A DNA stretch of 6,728 bases from an uncultured Oscillospiraceae bacterium. Lineage in GTDB: Bacteria; Bacillota; Clostridia; Oscillospirales; Oscillospiraceae. The stretch is taken from positions 1 through 6,728 of the forward strand of contig CAJTOM010000097.1 of assembly GCA_910577915.1 (NCBI GenBank). The letters run 5' to 3'. The notes below the pieces were generated by a model. That model searched no databases. It saw only the letters and a list, made by a program, of their open reading frames with translations, and was not told where the DNA came from. Below, in pieces: positions 1-6,615 of this stretch (its first letter is position 1; each line of letters opens with the position of its first letter). The position numbers and the translations under genes are program-made.

Positions 1-5
1 GATAG

Positions 6-227
6 GCGAACCACAGTGCCGCCGCCCCCGCCCCCAAGAAGCGGGGCCGCAAACCCGCCGCCGGGAAGCCCGCCGCCGCGCCCGCCGCTGAAAAAGCGCC
101 GGCCGCAGAGGCGCCGGAGGCGGCCGCCAAGACCCGCAAGCCCCGCGCCCCCCAAAACGCCGCTCCCGCCACGGAGAAGAAGAGCGCCCCCCGCGGGCGG
201 AAGAAGACCTCCTCCGCGGCGCAATAA
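6..227 (+). CDS. C-terminal tail of an unidentified upstream protein, Lys/Ala/Pro-rich with AT-hook-like motifs (partial, possibly interrupted)
   Basis: Reading with codons starting at position 6 gives 73 residues, ending at TAA 225-227. The tail is made almost wholly of Ala, Pro, Lys and Arg with a few Glu, and nearly every third base is G or C, which supports this frame over the other two. It contains KKRGRKPA at residues 11-18 and PRGRKK near the end; both resemble the RGR core of AT-hook DNA-binding motifs, so a nucleic-acid-binding, disordered tail is a fair inference. I cannot name the protein. Oddly, the same frame has a TAG at 3-5 and no ATG, GTG or TTG after it, so this cannot be a complete gene as written. 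A frameshift in the C-runs at 26-35, a sequence error at the window edge, or a decayed gene could each explain it. It ends 24 nt before glgC, so the two could share a transcript. Confidence 0.5.
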   Translation, partial: ANHSAAAPAPKKRGRKPAAGKPAAAPAAEKAPAAEAPEAAAKTRKPRAPQNAAPATEKKSAPRGRKKTSSAAQ

Positions 228-233
228 CAAACG

Positions 234-241
234 AGAGAGGA
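234..241 (+). promoter_or_regulatory. Ribosome-binding site of glgC
   Basis: AGAGAGGA lies 10 nt before ATG 252. It is weaker and further from its start than the sites of glgD and glgA, and nearly identical to the site before glgP. The ATG at 241 opens only a four-codon frame and is not the start. No convincing -35/-10 pair fits the 24 nt between the upstream stop and glgC, so any promoter must lie inside or before the upstream tail. Confidence 0.7.
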
Positions 242-251
242 TGAGAAACCC

Positions 252-1460
252 ATGAAGAAAGAGTGTATCGCAATGCTTCTGGCAGGAGGGCAGGGCAGCC
301 GTCTGTACGTACTGACCAGCGACGTGGCCAAGCCGGCCGTCCCCTTCGGCGGGAAGTACCGCATCATCGACTTTCCCCTGTCCAACTGCACCAACTCAGG
401 CATTGACACGGTAGGCGTACTCACCCAGTATAAACCCCTGGAGCTCAACAGCTATATCGGCTCCGGCCAGCCCTGGGACCTGGACCGGCTGGACGGCGGC
501 GTGCACATCCTGCCCCCCTACATGCAGGAGGGTGAGCGGGGCAGCTGGTACAAGGGCACCGCCAACGCCATCTACCAGAACATCGGCTTTGTGGATATGT
601 ACGACCCGGACTACGTGGTCATCCTCTCCGGCGACCATATCTACAAGATGAACTACGACAAGATGCTGGAGGCCCACAAGGCCGCCGGCGCCGCCTGCAC
701 CATCTCCGTGCTGGAGGTCCCCTGGGACGAGGCCTCCCGCTTCGGCATTATGGCCGTGGACGGGGAGGACAACATCGTGGAGTTCCAGGAGAAGCCCAAG
801 CAGCCCAAGAGCAACCTGGCCTCCATGGGCATCTACGTCTTCACCTGGAAGAAGCTGCGCCGGGCCCTGGTGGAGGATGAGGCGGACCCCAGCTCCAGCA
901 ACGACTTCGGCAAGAACATCATCCCCAAGCTCCTCTCCGCCGGCGAGAAGATGATCGCCTACCGCTTCGACGGCTACTGGAAGGACGTGGGCACCCTGGA
1001 GAGCCTGTGGGACGCCAACATGGATATGCTCTCCCGGGGCGACCTGGACCTGCTGGAGGACAGCTGGCCCATCTACGCCCGCCTGCCCGCCGAGCCCCCG
1101 GCCTTTATCGGCAAGTCCTCCCTGGTGGAGCACTCCGTGGTCACCCAGGGCTGTGAGATCGCCGGCATCGTGAAAAACTCCGTCCTCTCCCACGGCTCCC
1201 GTGTGGAGGAGGGGGCCGAGGTGTCCTACTCCGTGCTCATGCCCGGCGTCACCGTGAAGCGGGGGGCCGTGGTGCGCTACGCCATCCTGGGGGAGAACTG
1301 CACCGTGGAGGCCGGTGCCGTGGTGGGCGAGAACCCTGAGAACTGCGATCCCGAGAAGTGGGGCGTCACCGTCCTGGGCCCCGGCACCGCCATCGGCCCC
1401 GGCGAGACGGTTCTCCCCAACTCGATGCTCAACCGCGACCACAAGGAGGTGTCCAGATGA
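252..1460 (+). CDS. glgC: Glucose-1-phosphate adenylyltransferase (ADP-glucose pyrophosphorylase), catalytic subunit GlgC
   Basis: Makes ADP-glucose and pyrophosphate from glucose-1-phosphate and ATP in the cytoplasm, the committed step of bacterial glycogen synthesis. The 402-residue product has a nucleotidyltransferase domain (about 1-260) and a left-handed beta-helix domain (about 285-390) built of short hexapeptide-like repeats. The nucleotide loop LLAGGQGSRL is at 9-18, followed by KPAVPFGGKYRIIDF at 27-41. GDHIYKM at 127-133 holds Asp128, which corresponds to the catalytic Asp142 of the E. coli enzyme. FQEKP at 178-182 holds Lys181, matching the glucose-1-phosphate-binding Lys195. YWKDVGT is also present. 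All key residues are intact, so this should be the active subunit. Length is normal for Gram-positive GlgC. The ATG follows an AGAGAGGA site and gives the conserved short N-terminus. Its stop overlaps the glgD start by 4 nt, as expected for partners in one enzyme. Allosteric behaviour cannot be read from the sequence. Confidence 0.97.
   Translation: MKKECIAMLLAGGQGSRLYVLTSDVAKPAVPFGGKYRIIDFPLSNCTNSGIDTVGVLTQYKPLELNSYIGSGQPWDLDRLDGGVHILPPYMQEGERGSWYKGTANAIYQNIGFVDMYDPDYVVILSGDHIYKMNYDKMLEAHKAAGAACTISVLEVPWDEASRFGIMAVDGEDNIVEFQEKPKQPKSNLASMGIYVFTWKKLRRALVEDEADPSSSNDFGKNIIPKLLSAGEKMIAYRFDGYWKDVGTLESLWDANMDMLSRGDLDLLEDSWPIYARLPAEPPAFIGKSSLVEHSVVTQGCEIAGIVKNSVLSHGSRVEEGAEVSYSVLMPGVTVKRGAVVRYAILGENCTVEAGAVVGENPENCDPEKWGVTVLGPGTAIGPGETVLPNSMLNRDHKEVSR
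1443..1450 (+). promoter_or_regulatory. Ribosome-binding site that fixes the glgD start
   Basis: A perfect AAGGAGGT inside the last codons of glgC sits 6 nt before ATG 1457. It selects this ATG over an upstream in-frame GTG at 1358, which would add 33 Arg/Pro-rich residues with no family resemblance. With the ATGA overlap, it points to coupled or re-initiated translation of glgC and glgD. Confidence 0.9.
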
Positions 1461-2572
1461 AAGGACTGCATGGAATCATCTTCTCCTACGAGAAGCACAA
1501 CGACCTGCGGGAGCTGACGGCCAACCGCATGCCCGCCTCCGTTCCCTTTGCGGGGCGCTACCGCATTGTCGACTTCATCCTCAGCAGCATGGTCAACGCC
1601 GGCATCACCGACGCGGGCGTGGTGCTCCAGGGCAATTACCAGAGCCTTCTGGACCACCTGGGCTCCGGCAAGGACTGGGACATGAGCCGCAAGCACGGCG
1701 GCCTGCGCCTGCTGCCCCCCTTCGCCGCGGAGCAGGCGGGCGGCGCCCGTGAGCTCCGGGGCAAGATGGAGGCCCTGGCCGGCGTGCGCTCCTACCTCCA
1801 GGAGATCCGGCAGAGCCACGTGGTCCTGGCGGACAGCGATCTCATCATCAACATTCCCATCCAGGACGTCTACCAGGCCCACCTGGCCTCCGGTGCGGAC
1901 ATCACCGCCGTGTGTACCAGCAACGTGGCCTCCGACTGCGACGTCACCTTCTTCCGCCTGGACGGGACCGGCCGGGTGAGCGAGACCCTCTTCCCCCTGC
2001 GGGACCGGACGGGCTGCCACCGCTCCCTGGAAATCTACATCCTCTCCAAGCAGCTGCTGCTGGATCTGGTGGACGACTGCCTGAGCCACGACCAGGTGAG
2101 CTTCCGGGGCGCGGTGCTCCAGGCCAAGGCCAAGGAGCTCCACATCCAGGGCTACGTCTGGGACGGCTACGCCGCCCAGATCCGCTCCCTGAAGGAGTAC
2201 CACGACCGCTCCCTGGAGCTGCTGGACCCCGCCATCCGCCGGGAGGTCTTCCCGCCCCAGCGCCCGGTCCACACCAAGGAGCGCAACGATGCCTCCACCT
2301 ACGTGGACCCCGCCGGCGCCTGCTGCAACTGCCTGGTGGCCGACGGGTGCACCATCGAGGGCACGGTGGAGAACTCCATCCTCTTCCGGGGCGTCAGCGT
2401 GGCCCGGGGGGCCGAGGTGAAAAACTGCATCCTCATGCAGGACACCACCGTCAGCCGCGACGCGGTGATCCACCACGTCATCACCGACAAAAACGTGATG
2501 ATCATGGACTCCCGCACCCTGATGGGGCACGACAAGTACCCCATGGTCATCGCCAAGGACACCAAGGTCTGA
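1457..2572 (+). CDS. glgD: GlgD, non-catalytic/regulatory subunit of ADP-glucose pyrophosphorylase
   Basis: The 371-residue product is a paralogue of GlgC with the same two-domain plan: a nucleotidyltransferase-like domain, then a beta-helix from about residue 277. It keeps the scaffold (VPFAGRYRIVDF at 29-40, LGSGKDWDM at 68-76) but has lost active-site parts. The glycine-rich nucleotide loop of GlgC is replaced by IIFSYEKHNDLREL (7-20), GDHIYKM becomes DSDLIIN (126-132), and the EKP glucose-1-phosphate motif is missing. In the Firmicutes enzymes studied, GlgD has little or no activity alone and joins GlgC in a heterotetramer, changing its activity and regulation. A structural or regulatory role here is inferred from that. 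The next gene, glgA, starts 57 nt downstream. One local feature is a cysteine cluster, CCNC at 289-292 plus Cys298, at the entry to the beta-helix. Short, GlgD-typical N-terminus MKGLHGIIF supports the start chosen. Confidence 0.95.
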   Translation: MKGLHGIIFSYEKHNDLRELTANRMPASVPFAGRYRIVDFILSSMVNAGITDAGVVLQGNYQSLLDHLGSGKDWDMSRKHGGLRLLPPFAAEQAGGARELRGKMEALAGVRSYLQEIRQSHVVLADSDLIINIPIQDVYQAHLASGADITAVCTSNVASDCDVTFFRLDGTGRVSETLFPLRDRTGCHRSLEIYILSKQLLLDLVDDCLSHDQVSFRGAVLQAKAKELHIQGYVWDGYAAQIRSLKEYHDRSLELLDPAIRREVFPPQRPVHTKERNDASTYVDPAGACCNCLVADGCTIEGTVENSILFRGVSVARGAEVKNCILMQDTTVSRDAVIHHVITDKNVMIMDSRTLMGHDKYPMVIAKDTKV

Positions 2573-2575
2573 CCC

Positions 2576-2591
2576 CTCCCCCTGCGGGGAG
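2576..2591 (+). other. Small GC hairpin in the glgD-glgA gap
   Basis: CTCCCC (2576-2581) and GGGGAG (2586-2591) form a 6-bp stem with a CTGC loop immediately after the glgD stop. What follows is mixed sequence, not a T-run, so it is not a convincing terminator. It could slow or protect the mRNA. CCTCC at 2575-2579 could alternatively pair with GGAGG of the glgA ribosome-binding site; no function is shown. Confidence 0.35.
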
Positions 2592-2596
2592 AATCT

Positions 2597-2610
2597 GTTC
2601 TATGTTCTAT
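2597..2610 (+). repeat. Two tandem copies of GTTCTAT
   Basis: GTTCTAT occurs twice in direct succession (2597-2603 and 2604-2610), in an AT-richer patch between glgD and the glgA ribosome-binding site. The repeat is exact but short and may be chance or a slippage product. Confidence 0.5.
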
Positions 2611-2615
2611 CTCTG

Positions 2616-2623
2616 AAGGAGGT
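2616..2623 (+). promoter_or_regulatory. Ribosome-binding site of glgA
   Basis: A perfect AAGGAGGT lies 6 nt before ATG 2630, identical in sequence and spacing to the site of glgD. It confirms the glgA start and suggests efficient translation. Confidence 0.9.
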
Positions 2624-2629
2624 TTTCTT

Positions 2630-4063
2630 ATGAAAATCCTGTTTGCCGCATCTGAGGCTGTCCCCTTCTGCAAGACCGGCGGTCTGGCCGACGTGGCCGG
2701 CAGCCTGCCCCAGGCCCTGGCGCAGGCCGGCAACGACGTGCAGGTGATCCTGCCCCTCTACCAGCGGGTGGCCGACAAGTGGAGGGACCAGATGTCCTTC
2801 GTGTGCAATATCGAGGTCCCCCTGGGCTGGCGCCGGGTGTACTGCGGCCTGTTCCGCCTGGAGCGGGAGGGCGTGATCTGGTACTTTGTGGACAACGAGT
2901 ACTACTTCAAGCGGGACGCCCTCTACGGTCACTACGACGACGGCGAGCGCTTCGGCTTTTTCTCCCGTGCGGTCATCTCCCTGCTGCCCGCCCTGGAGTT
3001 CATGCCCGAGGTCATCCACTGCAACGACTGGCAGACCGCCCTGGTGCCCATCTACCTCAAGGACGAGTGCGTCCGCTGGCCGGAGATCCGGGGCATCAAG
3101 ACCGTCTTCACCGTCCACAATATCGAGTACCAGGGCCGCTACGGCAAGGAGACCCTGGAGGACCTCTTTGGCCTGGCCCCCGGCTGGTTCACCGACGGGA
3201 CCATCGCCATGGACGGGGATGTGAACCTGCTCAAGGGCGCGCTGATGACCTGCGACGCCATCACCGCCGTCAGCCCCACCTACGCCCAGGAGCTGCGCTA
3301 CGCCTACTTCGCCCACGGCATGGAGAGCGTCATGCAGCGCAACGCCGGCAAGCTCTACGGCGTGCTCAACGGCATCGACATGGAGCGCTACGACCCGGCC
3401 AAGGACGAGGGCATCATCGCCAAATACACCCCCGCCCGCATGACCGGCAAGGCCAAGAACAAGCTGGCCCTGCAGCGGCAGATGCGCCTGAGCGAGGAGG
3501 CCGGCGTGCCCGTCATCGGCATTGTCAGCCGCCTGGTCAGCCACAAGGGCCTGGATCTGGTGTGCAAGGTCTTCGACCAGATCATGGACCTCAACTGCCA
3601 GTTCGTGGTGCTGGGCAGCGGCGACTGGAACTACGAGCAGTTCTTCGAGCAGAAGCTGGGCCAGTACAAGGGCCGCATGGGCCTGTACCGCGGCTACAAC
3701 GAGGAGCTGGCCATGGCCATCTACTCCGGCGCGGACCTGCTGCTGATGCCCTCCAAGAGCGAGCCCTGCGGCCTAGCCCAGATGATCGCCATGCGCTACG
3801 GCACGGTGCCCATCGTCCGGGAGACCGGCGGGCTCAAGGACACCGTCCACCCCTACGAGGCGTGGTGCGGCGCGGGCAACGGCTTCACCTTCGCCGACTA
3901 CAACAGCGGCGACATGCTCTACGTCATCCGCCAGGCGGTGGACCTCTACTACAACAACCCCACCGCCTTCAAGGCCCTGCGCAAGGCCGGCATGACCGAG
4001 GACTTCAGCTGGAAGCGCAGCGCCGAGGCCTACAACGACATCTACCGCACCATCTGCTCATAA
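2630..4063 (+). CDS. glgA: Glycogen synthase (ADP-glucose type, GT5 family)
   Basis: Transfers glucose from ADP-glucose to the non-reducing end of alpha-1,4-glucan, using the product of GlgC/GlgD. The 477-residue length matches bacterial GlgA, and the protein has the two Rossmann-like domains of the GT-B fold. KTGGLADV at 15-22 is the ADP-glucose-binding motif of the N-terminal domain and matches Lys15 of the E. coli enzyme. HCNDWQTAL is at 130-138. FTVHNIEYQG at 160-169 carries His163, in the place of E. coli His161. In the C-terminal domain, VSRLVSHKGLDL (299-310) provides Arg301 and Lys306, and SKSEPCGL (375-382) provides Glu378, equivalent to the E. coli active-site Glu377. Every expected catalytic position is present. 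There is no signal peptide or membrane segment, so it is cytoplasmic. It lies 57 nt after glgD and 96 nt before glgP. Confidence 0.97.
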   Translation: MKILFAASEAVPFCKTGGLADVAGSLPQALAQAGNDVQVILPLYQRVADKWRDQMSFVCNIEVPLGWRRVYCGLFRLEREGVIWYFVDNEYYFKRDALYGHYDDGERFGFFSRAVISLLPALEFMPEVIHCNDWQTALVPIYLKDECVRWPEIRGIKTVFTVHNIEYQGRYGKETLEDLFGLAPGWFTDGTIAMDGDVNLLKGALMTCDAITAVSPTYAQELRYAYFAHGMESVMQRNAGKLYGVLNGIDMERYDPAKDEGIIAKYTPARMTGKAKNKLALQRQMRLSEEAGVPVIGIVSRLVSHKGLDLVCKVFDQIMDLNCQFVVLGSGDWNYEQFFEQKLGQYKGRMGLYRGYNEELAMAIYSGADLLLMPSKSEPCGLAQMIAMRYGTVPIVRETGGLKDTVHPYEAWCGAGNGFTFADYNSGDMLYVIRQAVDLYYNNPTAFKALRKAGMTEDFSWKRSAEAYNDIYRTICS

Positions 4064-4082
4064 AACCGCACCGTTTCTGCGT

Positions 4083-4127
4083 GGGGAAGGGTCCCGGGAC
4101 AGCTCTCTGGGCCCTTCTCCCCTGTCC
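4083..4127 (+). promoter_or_regulatory. Structured glgP leader: strong hairpin with a loop complementary to the glgP ribosome-binding site
   Basis: GGGGAAGGG (4083-4091) pairs with CCCTT (4112-4116) and CCCC (4119-4122) across a 2-nt bulge. After a bulged T at 4092, CCC 4093-4095 pairs with GGG 4109-4111. This makes 12 bp and a 13-nt loop (4096-4108). The loop ends in CTCTCT (4103-4108), an exact complement of AGAGAG 4143-4148 in the glgP ribosome-binding site, so an RBS-masking pseudoknot is possible. A rival stem, GGACAG 4097-4102 with CTGTCC 4122-4127, excludes the first but also leaves CTCTCT in a loop. No T-run follows, so it does not look like an intrinsic terminator. The pairing is visible in the sequence; a regulatory role is inference. 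It could instead stabilise or separate the mRNA segments. Confidence 0.45.
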
Positions 4128-4142
4128 GACCATACCAAAATA

Positions 4143-4150
4143 AGAGAGGA
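4143..4150 (+). promoter_or_regulatory. Ribosome-binding site of glgP
   Basis: AGAGAGGA lies 9 nt before ATG 4160. It shares AGAGAGGAT with the glgC site and is weaker than the AAGGAGGT of glgD and glgA. Its first six bases can pair with CTCTCT in the upstream hairpin loop. Confidence 0.75.
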
Positions 4151-4159
4151 TTTACCCCT

Positions 4160-6592
4160 ATGGAGAAATTCACCAAGAACTCCATGAAGCAGGCCATCAG
4201 CGACAAGCTGAGCCTCAATTTCGGCTGCACTGTGGAGGAAGCCACCGACGCGAATATGATGAAGGCCTGCGCCATGGTCCTCCGGGACCAGATGAGCATC
4301 CAGGCCGTGGAAACCCGCAGGAAGGTCCGCAAGAAACAGCTCAAGCAGGTCCACTACATGTCTCTGGAGTTCCTGATGGGCCGCTCTCTGATGAAGAACG
4401 CCTATAACCTGGGCGTGCTCCAGCCCATGCGGGAGGCGATTGAGGAGATGGGCTTCAACCCCGCCCACATCTTCGATATGGAGCCCGACGCGGGCCTGGG
4501 CAACGGCGGCCTGGGCCGTCTGGCCGCCTGCTACCTGGACAGCCTGACCACCCTGGAGATCCCCGCCTGCGGCTACTCCATCTGCTACGAGCTGGGTATC
4601 TTTAAGCAGAAGATCGTGGACGGCCAGCAGATGGAGCTCCCCGACAACTGGAAGGACCAGGGCGACGCGTGGCTGATCCCCCGTCCGGACGAGGTGGAGG
4701 AGGTCCACTTCGGCGGCACCCTCCGGGAGTTCTGGGACGGCGACCGGCTCCACGTGGTCAACGAGGACTACACCAAGGTGCTGGCCGTGCCCTGCGACAT
4801 GTCCGTGGCCGGCTATGACACCGCCCACACCAACACCCTCCGCCTCTGGGACGCCAAGAGCCCCACGCCCATCGACATGAGCGCCTTCAACCAGGGGGAC
4901 TACCTCCGGGCCGGGGAGGAGAAGGCCATGGCCGAGGCCATCGCCAAGGTGCTCTACCCCGAGGACAACCACTACGAGGGCAAGAGCCTGCGCCTGCGCC
5001 AGCAGTACTTCTTCGTCTCCGCCACGGTGCAGTCCATCGTCCGCAAGCACATCCAGACCTACCACACCCTGACCAACTTCCACGAGAAGAACGTCATCCA
5101 GATCAACGACACCCACCCCGCCCTGGTGATCCCCGAGCTGATGCGCATCCTCATGGACGACGCCGGCCTGGACTGGGAGACCTCCTGGAACATCACCGTC
5201 AACTCCGTGGCCTACACCAACCACACCGTGCTGGCCGAGGCCCTGGAGCGCTGGCCCCAGACCCTGATGCAGACCCTGCTGCCCCGCATCTGGCAGATCC
5301 TGTGCGAGATCGCCCGCCGCTGGCAGGCCAAGGCCACCGACTTCTACTGCGGCGACGAGAGCAAGGTCAAGAGCATGGCCGTCATCTGGGACGGGGAGGT
5401 CCGCATGGCCAACCTGTGCATCGCCGGCGGCATGGCCGTCAACGGCGTCTCCGCCCTCCACAGCGACATTCTGCGCCGGGATGTGTTCCGGGAGGCCTGC
5501 AAGATGGAGCCCCACAAGTTCAAGAACGTCACCAACGGCATCGACCACCGCCGCTGGCTGGCGGAGATCAACCCCGGCCTGGACAAGCTCATCTGCGACC
5601 TCACCGGCGGCAGCGACTACCTCCACCACCCCGGCGCGGCCCTGCCCAAGCTGGACAAGTTCGCCAGCGACAAGGAGGTCCTGCTGCGCCTGGAGCAGAT
5701 CAAGCAGGCCAACAAGGCCGCCTTCGCCAAGTACGCCAAGCGGGCCCAGGGCTTCGTGCTCAACACCGACGCCATTTTCGACGTCCAGGTCAAGCGCCTC
5801 CACGAGTACAAGCGCCAGCTGCTCAACGTGATGCACATCATCCACATCTACAACCAGCTCCGCGACAACCCCAACATGGACTTCCGGCCCCACACCTTCC
5901 TCTTCGGGGCCAAGGCCGCGCCGGGCTACGCCGTGGCCAAGCGGATCATCCACCTCATCAACTCCCTGGCCGACCAGATCAACAACGACCCCGTCTGCAA
6001 GGATAAGCTCCAGGTCTTCTTCCTGGAGAACTACCGCGTGTCCATGGCGGAGGTTCTCATGCCCGCCAGCGAGGTCAGCCAGCAGATCTCCACCGCCGGC
6101 AAGGAGGCCAGCGGCACCGGCAACATGAAGTTCATGATGAACGGCGCGCTCACCGTGGGCACCCTGGACGGGGCCAACGTGGAGATGCACGAGGTTCTGG
6201 GGGATGAGAACATGTTCCTCTTCGGCCTGAAGACCGAGGAGGTCAAGGAGATGCGGGACACCGGCTACAATCCCTTCAGCCTCTACAGCCGGGACCCCAA
6301 CCTCCACCGCATTCTGGACCAGATGGGGGCCGGCTTCCGGGACGGCGTGCGCTACGACGATCTGGTGCAGCGCCTGCTGATGGGCGGCTCCTCCCCCGCC
6401 GACGAGTATATGCTTCTGGCGGATTTTGCCTCCTACTGCGCCGCCGAGCGCCGCATGGTGGAGACCTACGCCGACCGGAAGAAGTGGAACCAGATGAGCC
6501 TGCACAACATCGCCCGCTCCGGCATCTTCGCCGCCGACCGCTCCATCGCGGACTACGCAGAGACCATCTGGCACGTGCCGTACAAGAAGTGA
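4160..6592 (+). CDS. glgP: Glycogen/alpha-glucan phosphorylase (GT35 family, PLP enzyme)
   Basis: Cleaves terminal alpha-1,4-linked glucose from glycogen or maltodextrin with phosphate, releasing glucose-1-phosphate. It is thus the degradative partner of the three preceding synthetic genes. The 810-residue length is typical of bacterial phosphorylases. Family motifs appear in order: MSLEFLMGR (67-75), EPDAGLGNGGLGRL (108-121), INDTHPAL (315-322), NGVSALHS (428-435), NVTNGIDHRRWL (456-467), KRLHEYKRQ (545-553), and EASGTGNMKF with Lys657, the residue that binds pyridoxal phosphate. Arg546 and Lys551 match the phosphate-contacting Arg569 and Lys574 of muscle phosphorylase. Many homologues have Thr where this protein has Asp462. 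The long N-terminal phosphorylation/allosteric region of animal enzymes is not evident. Glycogen versus maltodextrin preference cannot be told from sequence; the glg neighbours favour glycogen. It is separated from glgA by a structured 96-nt spacer, so it may be expressed at a different level. Confidence 0.97.
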   Translation: MEKFTKNSMKQAISDKLSLNFGCTVEEATDANMMKACAMVLRDQMSIQAVETRRKVRKKQLKQVHYMSLEFLMGRSLMKNAYNLGVLQPMREAIEEMGFNPAHIFDMEPDAGLGNGGLGRLAACYLDSLTTLEIPACGYSICYELGIFKQKIVDGQQMELPDNWKDQGDAWLIPRPDEVEEVHFGGTLREFWDGDRLHVVNEDYTKVLAVPCDMSVAGYDTAHTNTLRLWDAKSPTPIDMSAFNQGDYLRAGEEKAMAEAIAKVLYPEDNHYEGKSLRLRQQYFFVSATVQSIVRKHIQTYHTLTNFHEKNVIQINDTHPALVIPELMRILMDDAGLDWETSWNITVNSVAYTNHTVLAEALERWPQTLMQTLLPRIWQILCEIARRWQAKATDFYCGDESKVKSMAVIWDGEVRMANLCIAGGMAVNGVSALHSDILRRDVFREACKMEPHKFKNVTNGIDHRRWLAEINPGLDKLICDLTGGSDYLHHPGAALPKLDKFASDKEVLLRLEQIKQANKAAFAKYAKRAQGFVLNTDAIFDVQVKRLHEYKRQLLNVMHIIHIYNQLRDNPNMDFRPHTFLFGAKAAPGYAVAKRIIHLINSLADQINNDPVCKDKLQVFFLENYRVSMAEVLMPASEVSQQISTAGKEASGTGNMKFMMNGALTVGTLDGANVEMHEVLGDENMFLFGLKTEEVKEMRDTGYNPFSLYSRDPNLHRILDQMGAGFRDGVRYDDLVQRLLMGGSSPADEYMLLADFASYCAAERRMVETYADRKKWNQMSLHNIARSGIFAADRSIADYAETIWHVPYKK

Positions 6593-6615
6593 CGGACAAT
6601 CCCCTCCGCGCCCAT

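Noticed and set aside
16..255. 79-codon Pro/Arg-rich frame starting GTG 16 and overlapping the glgC start
   Set aside because: It is an offset reading of the Lys/Ala-rich tail. The frame ending at 227 has the expected G/C third positions and a more protein-like composition; the 4-nt overlap with glgC appears accidental.
1358..1456. Extended glgD start at GTG 1358
   Set aside because: The extra 33 residues are Arg/Pro-rich, lie within the coding end of glgC and lack a ribosome-binding site, whereas ATG 1457 has a perfect one 6 nt upstream.
396..3544. Long antisense frames over glgC, glgD and glgA (348, 417 and 314 codons)
   Set aside because: Same composition effect as over glgP; low-complexity His/Gly/Val-rich products that overlap genes with full family motifs.
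4083..4122. Intrinsic terminator between glgA and glgP
   Set aside because: The stem is strong, but the bases after it (TGTCCGACC) are not a T-run, and neither is the other side on the minus strand.
4064..4159. Separate glgP promoter in the glgA-glgP spacer
   Set aside because: There is an A-rich patch near 4131-4143 but no credible -35 and -10 pair at normal spacing, so I could not support it.
4058..6574. 838-codon open frame antisense to glgP
   Set aside because: It is the mirror of a strong codon bias: G/C third positions in glgP remove stops from one antisense frame. The translation is a monotone of Val, Gly, His, Leu and Ala with no recognisable domain, and glgP itself is unmistakable.
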